A stretch of 64,000 nt of DNA from Ascaphus truei (Eukaryota > Chordata > Amphibia > Anura > Ascaphidae), in assembly GCA_036426205.1 (NCBI GenBank), contig CM071571.1, positions 112,229,551-112,293,550 of the forward strand, in the 5' to 3' direction. Below the pieces are notes generated by a model that ran no database searches, was not told the DNA's origin, and saw nothing but the letters and a program-made list of their open reading frames with translations. Position 1 is the stretch's first letter. Every line of letters starts with the position of its first letter. This document shows, one piece after another, positions 13,098-22,882 of the stretch. The translations under genes and the position numbers were made by a program.

Positions 13098-13737
13098 ATA
13101 TCTAAAAACAGAAAAAGAGAGAGAGCGCACGGCCCATAGCATAACACTGTATGTTTATTATAAAAAGGAGGATGGGGGATGGGGGGGATTGGAAACGCAC
13201 TCACAAGATTAAAATTTATAAAATGCAGTTTGTGATTTCATATCACCACCATCCGGTTCTGCATACGGTATAACGTCTCTGTGGACTCCTCCAGGACTGC
13301 CAACGGGCGACTTTCACCTCAGCCCTTTGAGAAAGTCGCCCGTTGGTGACGAAACGCGTCAGGGAAACTGACAGCGCAATTACATCACGACGACGCTGTG
13401 CACGCGCACGAGGCCATACCAAGCGTGGAGATACTACAAGCAGCCATTGGAAGTGGAGAGCTGATTTCGGGACAGCATAAAGACGGCGAACGGAGCCCCC
13501 TGATACCTGGTTCATGGTGAACACGTCTGGCAGTCCTGGAGGAGTCCACAGAGACGTTATACCGTATGCAGAAACGGATGGTGGTGATATGAAATCACAA
13601 ACTGCATTTTTTATATTTTAATCTTGTGAGTGCGTTTCCAATCCCCCCCACCCCCCATCCTCCTTCCCCCTTTTTTATAATAAACATACAGTGTTATGCT
13701 ATGGGGCGTGCGCTCTCTCTCTTTTTCTGTTTTTATA
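13098..13737. repeat. Long inverted repeat with hammerhead-like core, copy 1
   Basis: Left arm (about 13098-13305) and right arm (about 13527-13737) are reverse complements. The left arm includes AGCATAACACTGTATGTTTA and TCATATCACCACCATCCG; the right arm includes CGGATGGTGGTGATATGA and TAAACATACAGTGTTATGCT. The ~220-bp centre holds the motif at 13323-13364. Compared with the second copy (15884-16513), the left arm beside the centre is altered: 13301-13315 is the reverse complement of part of the nearby hairpin, as expected from a local template switch. Flank-to-flank it looks like two Penelope-type terminal repeats facing each other, but no coding sequence supports that. Confidence 0.7.
13323..13364 (+). 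ncRNA. Hammerhead-like motif (degenerate)
   Basis: Layout TTTGAGAAA, then a hairpin GTCGCC-CGTT-GGTGAC, then GAAACGCGTC. This matches the arrangement CUGANGA / stem II / GAAA of a hammerhead core, but C3 is T and the base at G8 is A, so catalysis is not expected. It lies at the centre of the inverted repeat. Confidence 0.45.
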
Positions 13738-13755
13738 TATATATATAATATATAT

Positions 13756-13945
13756 ATGTATCCCCTGTAAGAAATAGTGGGCTACCAATCCTTCTCCTAC
13801 TGGAGTAAGCCCTGGTAAGGGCAGGCGCCAGTAGCAATCATTGGATTTTTCCCCACATCAAGCCCTGCCTTGCTGTGATAGAGGTAGGCCCCTGACTCTG
13901 TAGCAGGCCTGAGACAGAGGGGAGGTCCTGCTGACATCATAAGGA
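13756..13945 (+). mobile_element. Truncated LTR head
   Basis: The sequence from TGTATCCCCTGTAAG to CTGACATCATAAGG matches the first ~190 bp of the LTRs at 16532 and 20837. It stops at the edge of duplication unit 1, which shows the LTR was present before the tandem duplication. Confidence 0.85.
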
Positions 13946-14082
13946 GCAGAGAGGAAAGAGGAGGAGATAGAGGGATAGAAGTAGCAGGAGCGATCGAGCG
14001 AGCTCGAGAGAGGAAGAGAGGAAGATATCGTATATATGTCTATCGCACCTCTAGATCTTACTCTCCTCTTCCACCCGCTATT
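13946..14082. other. Junction between tandem units
   Basis: A purine-rich run (GGAAAGAGGAGGAGATAGAG and similar), then a pyrimidine-rich run, links the end of unit 1 to the start of unit 2. It resembles the edge of the polypyrimidine block before unit 1, so CT-type repeats border both units. Confidence 0.5.
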
Positions 14083-14621
14083 GTATCGGATATTTATTTA
14101 CCCTATATATCTTAACTGTCCTATACTACACCAAAATAACTATACTGCTTTCTTCCAGATCTGAATCAAGGCACAGGAAGACATGGAATCCCCCCTAACC
14201 CAGAAGACAGGTAGGGAAACAATCCCCTCCAACTTATAACATTGCGGGAATGAGGTACCTGGACATTGAGGGACGCGGATCAGGTTAGATCCCAGGCGGG
14301 ATTGCTGCTTTAGATATTGTGAAGCGGGGACGTCCAGGACACGGGTTAAGGGTTCAGGAAACTAAGTCATCCACACCTGGCTTTTTATTCTAGATCCGAC
14401 ACTTACACACACACACACACTAAATACATTTGTCAAAAACGAATGTTGTCGTAAGGAATTTATTAAAGTATTTATTTTAAATATATATTTATTTTAAAGC
14501 GGGGTGTGGGGGCGGGATATGGGTGTGGGTTGGGGCGGGACTAGGGGCGGGGTGGGGGCGGGACTAGGTGGCGAGTAGATTTTTTGGTTGGGCGAGTAGA
14601 TTTTGGGTGATTTGTCGAACA

Positions 14622-14652
<31 letters not shown>

Positions 14653-15505
14653 ACAAAAAAGCAGCAGACAGCACTCCAAGACAACAAATGTAAAGTCAAG
14701 TGCATGCTCCATAGAAATCATATAGAAACCCTGTCTTCCCATAAGAGAAGGCACAAAAGCAGCACAACACTCAGATATAGCAAAAAGACATGTAGGGCCC
14801 TGAGTCTCCTGCAATGACATGGGGGAGAACAGGACAGCTTCTGGGGTGTGCCTCCGTCTTCTCTACTGGTGCAGCACTGGTGCACACCTCCATCTCCTGC
14901 AGACCCCCAGCAGTATGGGGTGAAGTACCACACAGAGAATTACTTCCCTTCCTCCCCGATATACTTCACTCTCAGGCAGGGTTTTTCAATAAAGTGCAAG
15001 ATTCTTATTGTTCTTCTTATTCACAGCAGACAGTTGCACAGCAGGCTGTCCCCTTAAGATGTCCATGACACCAGTCCAGGCCTAGGGCACCCAGAGTGGG
15101 ACTAGCTCTTCCCCTACCCCCTAATCAGGGTAGGAGGTAGGGGGTTGCACTCTTCCTCCCCGGAGGGAGGCCTCAAGATAACCAGTCCTGGCAGCTCGGT
15201 CTATGCCACCCTTGTCTTCCACTCCAAGAACAGACTCTCAAAGACCCTAAATAGGAATGGCATACCCTAAGTAGCTCCAACAGGCACCGCCATGTGTCTC
15301 TTGATTGGCCACAAGAGTCTGGTGACCTGCCTTCACTGCTCAGTGAAGGTGTGGAGAAAACTCATGATTACTCTGGTAACCTGCCCTTATGCAGGAATTA
15401 CCACCAGGAGGAGGATAGAATAATTGCCAAACCTACCAGGCTACATAAGTATATACACTATATAAATATATAATATATATATATATATATATTATGAATA
15501 TATAT

Positions 15506-15537
<32 letters not shown>

Positions 15538-15883
15538 AAAGCAAAATGTAGCGCCAAAACAACAGTACGTGATATATTTAGTGTAGTGAACTATAGTTCC
15601 ATCAATCAATGAATTGTGTGAATAATACTAAAAGTGCATATATTAATGTGATTAAAATTCTAACAACTTATAATTTGTGAACAGTATTGCCTAATAAACT
15701 ATACTAAAACACAACCAAATTCCTATACATAAAAAGTGCAAAACGTGCTGAACGAAAGAAAAAAGAAATAGTATAAAAAAGTCCAACCAGTCCTTCAATA
15801 GTTAGTCCATATGGTGGGTTTCGGTTGTAGATAAAGGGGTCTTCGCTGCTCTCACACGGGGTTAACCACCCCACAAATATCTA

Positions 15884-16513
15884 AAAACAGAAAAAGAGAG
15901 AGAGCGCCCCCATAGCATAACACTGTATGTTATTATAAAAAGGGGGAAGGAGGATGGGGGGTGGGGGGATTGGAAACGCACTCACAAGATAATATAAAAA
16001 ATGCAGTTTGTGATTTACATACACCACCATCCGGTTCAGCATATGGTATAACGTCTCTGTGGACTCCTCCAGGACGCCAGATGTGTTCACCATGAACCAG
16101 GTATCAGCCCTTTGAGAAAGTCGCCGTTGGTGACGAAACGATCAGGGAAACGACAGCGCCAATTACGTCACGACGAGCGCGCACGCGCACGAGGCCAACC
16201 AAGCGTGGAGGATACATACAAGCGGCCATTGGAAGTGGAGAGAGTGATTTTGGGACAGCATAAAGACGGCGAACGGAGCCCCCTGATACTGGTTCATGGT
16301 GAACACGTTGGCAGTCCTGGAGGAGTCCACAGAGACGTTATACCGTAGCAGAAACGGATGGTGGTGATATGAAATCACAAACATGCATTTTTTATATTTT
16401 AATCTGTGATGTGGTTTCCAATCCCCCCACCCCCCATCCCCTTCCCCCTTTTTTTAAATAAAAACTACAGTGTTATGCTATGGGGCGTGCGCTCTCTCTC
16501 TTTTTGTTTTTAT
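15884..16513. repeat. Long inverted repeat with hammerhead-like core, copy 2
   Basis: Same structure as 13098-13737. In this copy the left arm continues through ATGTGTTCACCATGAACCAG right up to the motif, and its complement CTGGTTCATGGTGAACACGT lies on the right. The arms are therefore longer and this is probably the ancestral form. Confidence 0.7.
16106..16146 (+). ncRNA. Hammerhead-like motif (degenerate)
   Basis: Duplicate of the motif at 13323: TTTGAGAAAG, hairpin CGCC-GTTG-GTGAC, GAAACG. It has lost a base in the hairpin and the CGCGTC that follows in other copies. Confidence 0.4.
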
Positions 16514-16531
16514 ATAATATTAATATATATA

Positions 16532-17529
16532 TGTAATCCCCTGTAAGAAATAGTGGGCTACCAATCCTTCTCCTACTGGAGTAAGCCCTGGTAAGGGCAG
16601 GCGCCAGTAGCAATCATTGGATTTTTCCCCACATCAAGCCCTGCCTTGCTGTGATAGAGGTAGGCCCCTGACTCTGTAGCAGGCCTGAGACAGAGGGGAG
16701 GTCCTGCTGACATCATAAGGGGCAGGGCTGTATCTATTTAGTGGGCTGCTCCTGTGTGTGTGAGTGGTTATGTCTTGGGAGCTGAAGAGTGAGGTTGAGT
16801 CTGAGAGTTCTGCCTGGGAGCAGGATAGTTCTGTGACAGTCTGTTGCAGTGGAGAGAAAGATGTGTCAGGCTGGAGAGTGGAGGCTATTGGAGTTGTGAG
16901 AGTGGAGAGTGTTGGACACAGGAGAAAAGACACGCAGCCCTACAGATTAGAGCTGATAGCACTATAGTGTGTGGACCAATGCCCCTCACCCTGCTGAGGG
17001 GGTGAGGGGGGAGATCTACCTTCACCCAGAGAGTATATTCTGGAGGTGGGGGTTGGGTTATTGAAGCCCCTAACCAGCCCATCCTGCTAGGGTACAGCCT
17101 GGAGGAGAGGAGAGGAGGAAAGGCCTGCAATTATACATTTGGAGTGCACTGCTGTATATGAACTGCTGTGTGCCGCTGTGCATGAAGTGTTGCTGTATCA
17201 TTGTGCAAGGACAATAAAGAGTGCTGCTATTTTATACAAAAGACTGTGTGGAGTTTAAGATCACTCGCCCTGGAAGCAGTGCTTCTTCTGGGAGGATCTT
17301 AACCTATCCCTATAGGTCTCGTCAGAAGATGTAGGCGCTGCACCGTTGCTAAAGAAGATGGAGGCATATACCCCAGAAGCCTGGCCCTGTTATCCCCCAT
17401 ACCACCGCGGGAGACTCAGGTCCTCCTGTTCCAAGCAGGTATGCACCACCATATTACATGTAGCCAACCCTCAATACACCTTAGAGGCACGATCTGTGTC
17501 TGGGGGGGGGGGGGGAAACATGGGCTACA
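16532..17529 (+). mobile_element. 5' LTR of an RT-less LTR element
   Basis: 998 bp starting TGTAATCCCC and ending GGGCTACA. A TATA-like GGGCTGTATCTATTTAG lies near 16727, and an AATAAA poly(A) signal at about 17213 is followed by GTGCTGCTATTTT. A 14-G run sits near the 3' end. It inserted in an AT microsatellite (TTAATATATATA immediately upstream), so the target-site duplication cannot be told from the repeat. The partner is at 20837-21913, and the two are very similar by eye, which implies fairly recent insertion. It is the parent of the truncated copy at 13756. Confidence 0.85.
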
Positions 17530-17531
17530 TT

Positions 17532-17549
17532 TGGAGGCGAGCTGCTGAG
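17532..17549 (+). promoter_or_regulatory. Candidate primer-binding site
   Basis: TGGAGGCGAGCTGCTGAG begins two bases after the LTR end (CA, TT, then TGG), the standard retroviral and LTR-retrotransposon spacing. The TGG matches the CCA tail of a tRNA. Its start resembles tRNA-Thr-type primer sites, but the rest does not match clearly. Confidence 0.6.
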
Positions 17550-17971
17550 ATCCAGAACAGGACAGGCTTTCAGCAAGGCAGAGCGGAAAGAGTGAAGTGC
17601 ACCTTCCGTGCAAGTACTGGAGATGGTAGGGCATGTAATACCAGGGATAGTCAGTTGAGTGTGGATTCCCACACAGTACGCCCTGGGTGCCCTAGGAGGG
17701 TGATGTAAGATGGGTGTGTGGCTATTGCTGTTCTAATCCCTTGAGGCAGATAGTGTGAGGCAACTGGGGGGGGTTAACTTGTCCAGGGACCATGGCCCAG
17801 GGCCCGCACTATGAGTGGCCAAAAGTAGGAGACACCCGTACTTAGGGAGATGCCCGGTACACTAGCCAGCACCCACATAAAACACACCACAGAGTACTTG
17901 TAGGAACCGTCAGCGAGTGCGGTGCACAGAGAAGGAGTTCTACCTAGCCTGGGGTATGCCACATTATATCA

Positions 17972-18565
17972 GTGGGTAAAGAACAGAAAGAAAGTATGCA
18001 GAGAGCGTTTAGTGAGCAGTTTGAGTATAGTCAGTGTCTAGGAACGAGTTTTGCACTAGACACTGAGAATAGCAGTGATATATATTTGGTGGGCTCATCA
18101 AAGATGGCGGCCGTCACTACATGTGCTCCGTGGATCAAGAAAGAGTCCAAAATGGCGACCGCAGCGATATCCACGGCCCAGCAGGTAGCAGCCGAACTAA
18201 AATGGCGACTCCCGCCAATTCTGGAGCGCGCACATGAATCGTGCAAAGAGACTGTGAGAGAAATGTGGAGGGAGATTTGCAGGGGTTTGGCGCCAAACCC
18301 AGATCCCCTGCAAAAGGAGCGGAGTGGCGCGAACGCCGAAAGCCCACCCACCTGTGCTCTGACAGGCCAACAGACAAGGCCACGTCACACTGAGAGAAGG
18401 AGTGCCCCTCCTCTTGTTTCCACCAGAGGGAGGGGGCACAAGGAGAGCCAATCCGGAGCGTCCTCCCCAGCGAAGGGAGGGACAAGAAGTGAGAGCGAGG
18501 AACTTCACTTTTGCCTTGTTGAAGAGCAAGGAGCTGAAACACTGAACTGTTCCACCCCGAACTAA
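17972..18565 (+). CDS. ORF A of RT-less LTR element, unknown
   Basis: A 197-codon ORF, the first sizeable one after the PBS. No known domain is recognised. The middle (residues about 45-105) is rich in Ala, Lys, Glu and Trp, with possible helices (AAELKWRLPPILERAHESCK and following). The C-terminal third is basic and Ser/Arg-rich, then acidic. It stops with TAA only two bases before the ATG of ORF B and in a different frame (TAA-AA-ATG), an arrangement that would suit termination-reinitiation. The start is uncertain, since several in-frame ATGs follow (residue 10, 45, 61). GC-rich ATGGCGGC and ATGGCGAC motifs inside it resemble YY1 sites. It could be a rudimentary Gag or leader protein; that is inference from position only. 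Confidence 0.5.
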   Translation: MGKEQKESMQRAFSEQFEYSQCLGTSFALDTENSSDIYLVGSSKMAAVTTCAPWIKKESKMATAAISTAQQVAAELKWRLPPILERAHESCKETVREMWREICRGLAPNPDPLQKERSGANAESPPTCALTGQQTRPRHTERRSAPPLVSTRGRGHKESQSGASSPAKGGTRSESEELHFCLVEEQGAETLNCSTPN

Positions 18566-18567
18566 AA

Positions 18568-20667
18568 ATGTCAGAGCTAAGCATGACCACGTTCCAGTTC
18601 CCAGGAGGCTTCCTGGTAGTGGAACTCGACGGCCAAGCGTACCTCCAGTCCCTGTGCATACACTGCAGGACACCCGGACCGGCCCCAAGCACGAAGGCAC
18701 GATGCCCTCAATGTGGCACGTTCTACTTGTGGCCTACTGAACCGTGGCCCATGATCAAGACCCCTCGGGGTGCCTCTCCGGGAACCCTAACGGAGGTGGC
18801 GGAGACGACCGACGAGGCTGCCCTAGTTCCCTGCACCCCTGCAGAAGTGGGAACCAAGGCCCAGCCAACTACAGAGCCTAGCAGAGATCCGGCGGAGAAG
18901 AGCGCGACCGCAGTGAAGAAACCGGAGCGGGCCCGTTTCATTCCACTAACCACTGGCGGGGCCGCAAAAGACCCAGGTGACTCCCTAGCAGAGGATCCGA
19001 CCAAGTCGTCTTCGGAGGAAGAAGATGGCATTTCATCGGTGGCGATGCGCCTACCGGCGAACCACCCCAGCTGTAACAAAGATGGCAGTCCACTTACCGG
19101 AGAAAGGGAGCAGACGAGTCCAGACACCTCCCGACGGCGAGCGCTGGTGCGGCCTGAGGCCCGCAGAAGTCCCACGGCCGTGGTGACTCCCAGTGCGGCG
19201 AAGGCGGCGACGGAGACGGATCCAGAGGGACCCGAGTACATCAGCCTGCAGCGGAGCGGTAAGGAGACTCCACCACCCCCTTACTCCCGCCAGACGAAGA
19301 TGGACGAGAAGGAGAGGCGTGCGGCCTACTTACCCATCCACGGACAGGATGATCCACCACCGCCCCTTCCGGTCTTCGATGCACTTCCGGTGCGTGACCA
19401 TGGGGCAGATGGAGATTCCGTGGGCGGCAACGCTGACGACACTTCCGGTTCCGGCTGGCATGGAGGACCAACGGCCAACTTTGCGGCCCGAGGAGCCGCC
19501 ATGGTGGCTGCACTGGCCACCCTTGACTGCCACGACGTTCGCAGAGGATCAAGGGGCTCAGCGGAGAGAGCAAGCAAGAAACTGCCCACTGGTCGCGGGA
19601 TTACCCGCTTACTGGACATGGAACTGGACATTGCCCCAGCCCCAGCCCCTACCGCCCTTGCTCCGGCCACTGCCCCTGCCCCCTCACGCGTATTACCACC
19701 GGGACCTAGCAGGGATAAGTTAACGAAATACCCCAAGTACTCCAAGGACTTGCGGGATTGGGAGTTAAGCGATGAAGGATCTGATGGGGAGATACCGTAT
19801 GCATATGTAATTCGTATACCTAACGCTGTACCATTTTCTCCTGTATCTAGAGGGAGGGCCCGAGGGTCCCATACTACTACTGAGGTCGAGACTGTAAGTA
19901 CAGTGGTTTCCAAAATGAACCCTACTAGGTACTTCAACGCCAAAGGGAGAAGAGATTGCTCGTGCTCTACAGAGGCGGGTACGTCCTGTGTCTCATCACA
20001 AGTGGAGTCAGAGGTAGATACTGGTAGCCCCTTATCAGAGTACGAGCACCGTGAAAAGTGGTGGGCACCCCTGTTCACTGGGTATCACGCAGGTATGGAC
20101 CGCACCAGGTTCCTGTTAATCAGGAACAATATAGTTGATCATTGGTGGGCGGTAGGTGCATATACTCCTCAGGAGGTGGCGGATGAATTAGAACACCGGT
20201 ACCAGGAGATAGAGCAGAAGATTATTCTTCCTAAGGGGCCTAGTATTCTGTATGACGATATTGCTCCGGTAGAACCAGAGTTTTGGGTACTGCCAAGCAG
20301 GGCGGGCACTAAGAAACTGACCAAGTTGAGCCGGGCAGACAGAGCCATAGTGTTCCGGTATAGACAGTCCCACGGGTATGAGTATCCTTATGTGCCTGAA
20401 CCCATAATGAGAGAAATTGAAGAGAACCGAGACAGTTGGCTCAGAGAGGCCGTACAAGAATACTTAAGAACAAAGTTTGGTAAGGCGGGTTACCACAATG
20501 AGGACCGAATCAGTGAGGTGGTCCGGGTCTGGAGTATAGGACGGTGCATATACATGCACAGTGTAATCTACCGGCCAGAATCTGGGTCGGTACAGCCCTA
20601 CTATATAACTGTAACTGACCATAATGGGAGAAAGGTCCGGAAGCCTGACCCAAAGCACTATTACTAG
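18568..20667 (+). CDS. ORF B of RT-less LTR element, unknown 699-aa protein
   Basis: A single uninterrupted 699-codon ORF between two LTRs. Residues 30-49 form a CX2C-X12-CX2C zinc-ribbon-like motif (C30, C33, C46, C49). Residues 60-490 are Pro/Ser/Thr/Glu-rich and probably disordered, with an acidic Ser run (147-154), a PPPPY motif at 235-239 (the type of PPxY late motif used by retroviral Gag proteins to recruit NEDD4-family ligases), a PPPPLP run near 263 and an Ala-Pro repeat (356-372). Residues 491-699 look folded and are rich in Trp and Tyr (WWAPLF, DHWWAVG, HGYEYPYVP, YYITV). No CCHC knuckle, protease DTG/DSG, RT YxDD or integrase motif is visible. The length and lack of stops suggest selection or a young age. 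A structural (Gag- or Env-like) protein of a non-autonomous element is the leading idea; a captured host gene is the alternative. Confidence 0.7.
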   Translation: MSELSMTTFQFPGGFLVVELDGQAYLQSLCIHCRTPGPAPSTKARCPQCGTFYLWPTEPWPMIKTPRGASPGTLTEVAETTDEAALVPCTPAEVGTKAQPTTEPSRDPAEKSATAVKKPERARFIPLTTGGAAKDPGDSLAEDPTKSSSEEEDGISSVAMRLPANHPSCNKDGSPLTGEREQTSPDTSRRRALVRPEARRSPTAVVTPSAAKAATETDPEGPEYISLQRSGKETPPPPYSRQTKMDEKERRAAYLPIHGQDDPPPPLPVFDALPVRDHGADGDSVGGNADDTSGSGWHGGPTANFAARGAAMVAALATLDCHDVRRGSRGSAERASKKLPTGRGITRLLDMELDIAPAPAPTALAPATAPAPSRVLPPGPSRDKLTKYPKYSKDLRDWELSDEGSDGEIPYAYVIRIPNAVPFSPVSRGRARGSHTTTEVETVSTVVSKMNPTRYFNAKGRRDCSCSTEAGTSCVSSQVESEVDTGSPLSEYEHREKWWAPLFTGYHAGMDRTRFLLIRNNIVDHWWAVGAYTPQEVADELEHRYQEIEQKIILPKGPSILYDDIAPVEPEFWVLPSRAGTKKLTKLSRADRAIVFRYRQSHGYEYPYVPEPIMREIEENRDSWLREAVQEYLRTKFGKAGYHNEDRISEVVRVWSIGRCIYMHSVIYRPESGSVQPYYITVTDHNGRKVRKPDPKHYY

Positions 20668-20826
20668 TTGGTTCTCCCCGTTGGGAGTACCCGGCTACTG
20701 TTGTTGTTACGCCATCTGGTGGATGGCTTGCTATGTCCTAACCTGCAATGTGTTGTTTCCCAGGTTTGTTCTCCGCAGGATGGTGCTGCTAAAGCTAGGT
20801 CCAAGTGGGGACCATTGGATTCCACC

Positions 20827-20836
20827 AGAGGGAGAG
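20827..20836 (+). promoter_or_regulatory. Polypurine tract
   Basis: AGAGGGAGAG immediately precedes the TGTATCCCC start of the 3' LTR, as expected for the plus-strand primer of LTR elements. Confidence 0.7.
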
Positions 20837-21806
20837 TGTATCCCCTGTAAGAAATAGTGGGCTACCAATCCTTCTCCTACTGGAGTAAGCCCTGGTAAGG
20901 GCAGGTGCCAGTAGCAATCATGGGTTTTTCCCCCACATCAAGCCCTGCCTTGCTGTGATAGAGGTAGGCACCTGACTCTGTAGCAGCCCTTAGACAGAGG
21001 GGAGGTCCTGCTGACATCAATTGGGCAGGGCTATATCTATTTAGTGGGCTGCTCCTGTGTGTGTGAGTGGTTATGTCCTGGGAGATGAAGAGTGAGGTTG
21101 AGTCTGAGAGTTCTGCCTGGGAGCAGGAGAGTTCTGTGACAATCTGTTGCAGTGGAGAGAAAGATGTGTCAGGCTGGAGAGTGGAGGCTATTGGAGTTGT
21201 GAGAGTGGAGAGTGTTGGACACAGGAGAAAAGACACTCAGCCCTACAGATTAGAGCTGATAGCACTATAGTGCGTGGACCAATGCCCCTCACCCTGCTGA
21301 GGGGGGGAGGGGGGAGATCTACCCTCACCCAGAGAGTATATCCTGGAGGTGGGGGTTGGGGTATTGAAGCCCCTAACCAGCCCATCCTGCTAGGGTACAG
21401 CCTGGAGGAGAGGAGAGGAGGAAAGGCCTGCAATTATACATTTGGAGTGCACTGCTGTATATGAACTGCTGTGTGCCGCTGTGCATGAAGTGTTGCTGTA
21501 TCATTGTGCAAGGACAATAAAGAGTGCTGCTATTTTATACAAAAGACTGTGTGGAGTTTAAGATCACTCGCCCTGAAAGCAGAGCTTCTTCTGGAAGGAT
21601 CTTAACCTATCCCTATAGGTCTCGTCAGAAGATGTAGGCGCTGCACCGTTGCTAAAGAAGATGGAGGCATATACCCCAGAAGCCTGGCCCTGTTATCCCC
21701 CATACCACCGCGGGAGACTCAGGCCCTCCTGTTCCAAGCAGGTATGCACCACCATATTACATGTAGCCAGCCCTCAATACACCTTAGAGGCTACGGATAT
21801 GTGTCT

Positions 21807-21847
<41 letters not shown>

Positions 21848-21868
21848 GGGGGTGGGGGGGGGGGGGGG

Positions 21869-21904
<36 letters not shown>

Positions 21905-21913
21905 AATGGGCTA
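20837..21913 (+). mobile_element. 3' LTR of the RT-less LTR element
   Basis: Starts TGTATCCCCTGTAAG and follows the 5' LTR along its whole length, including the AATAAA at about 21517. It is longer because the G run near the end has expanded to about 97 bases (21807-21903). The terminal GGGCTACA is degraded to GGGCTAATA, where it meets an AT microsatellite. Confidence 0.85.
21807..21903. repeat. Expanded poly(G) tract
   Basis: About 97 nearly uninterrupted guanines with two Ts and one C, against 14 in the matching position of the 5' LTR. It would form G-quadruplexes. Expansion may be real or an assembly artefact. Confidence 0.9.
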
Positions 21914-22848
21914 ATATATATATAAAAAAAATATATAATATTATATATATATAATATTATATATAATATTTACTAAACCAACACAATACCACACAGTATA
22001 ATTGTACCACAGTACAACACAATAATGATTTGGATATATCCCCAACGTACTTTGGGTATCGTGGCACAAATATCCCTGGTGTCCTTCCCCAATGTCAGTC
22101 TCACCGAAGTGTAGGGAGTAATGCTACTCATGTGGACTGCTGGTGCACTTTACCTCCCTGGTAACTCCTGTACCCAGGTACTGCTGAAGGAAACAGAAGG
22201 ATCCATCTGTTCCCACGATGTGAGGTCTCCGAGAATCCCTCCTCTCCTTGTGCGTCCAAACCACCTCTTGAGGGAGCTCCCATTGGAGTGTGTCCCTTAA
22301 TGTCTCTTAATGCTGGTGATCTGGTCCCAGACCACAGGCCACAGATTGCTACGTGCTCTGTCCTCCGGCGCAGCAACACTACAGTATAATGAACTTAAGG
22401 GGAGCGTCCCTATCTGAAGGGCCTTTCATATGCACACTCTGCCACTACTGTGAGTCAGGGACTAGCTGGGGCCTACAGAGGAAATCTGGCCTAGTTTCAG
22501 GGCCACTGGCACCTGAGACACTACCTCTTTCCTTAGCGTCCTTCTCCCGATTGGCGTTGTCCTATGTGTGCCAAAAGTATCTATCTCCCCTCTCGAGAAA
22601 ACTAGAGCCCTATTGGATCACCTACTCCCTGTGGTGAGCAGCCCCTGGGGTTGCTGGGACTCATAGTCCCTTGCGGAGCCTGCCTAATGACCGTCGCAAT
22701 CATAGATGCAATATGGTGCTGGAGGGGGGTACTTATCTGCCGGTGCTCTGGGTCCAGGGAGGTCCAGACGTCCAGAGGAGAACAGTGTAGAAAATGGAAG
22801 CAGGCACACGGTCTTATGCAAAGAATATATAATGTGCCACCAAAAGGT
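21914..22848. other. AT microsatellite, then no gene seen
   Basis: (AT)n to about 21970, then ordinary-composition DNA. The ORFs here (for example 22128-22379 minus, 22353-22637 plus) show no family motifs. Confidence 0.5.
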
Positions 22849-22882
22849 CCAACGTTTCGGCAGAGAACTGCCTATATCAAGG
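22849..22882 (-). ncRNA. Hammerhead-like motif (degenerate)
   Basis: Read on minus: CCTTGATATA, hairpin GGCAG-TTCT-CTGCC, then GAAACGTTGG. The stem is perfect. C3 and G8 equivalents are replaced (T and A). It sits at the outer edge of the inverted arm of the Penelope-like element. Confidence 0.5.

Larger units (their letters stand above)
11266..13945. repeat. Tandem duplication, unit 1
   Basis: A ~2.68-kb segment starting TTATTTACCCTATATATCTT that recurs in the same order and orientation at 14083-16721. It contains a C+G-rich minisatellite (11695-11762), a hAT-like end with (TA)n (11764-11845), LTR-like sequence (about 11990-12670, ending GGCTACATA), AT microsatellites (12670-12750), a long inverted repeat (13098-13737) and the first ~190 bp of an LTR (13756-13945). 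The units differ mainly by small indels. Confidence 0.85.
14083..16721. repeat. Tandem duplication, unit 2
   Basis: Second copy of 11266-13945, starting TTATTTACCCTATATATCTT. It has the same order of minisatellite (14500-14568), hAT-like end with (TA)n (14566-14655), LTR-like sequence (about 14790-15450), AT repeats (15455-15540), inverted repeat (15884-16513) and LTR start (16532 on). Here the LTR is complete and forms the 5' LTR of the element at 16532-21913. Confidence 0.85.

Noticed and set aside
19326..20078. 250-codon minus-strand ORF
   Set aside because: It is antisense to the long plus ORF B, whose codon pattern and context are better supported.
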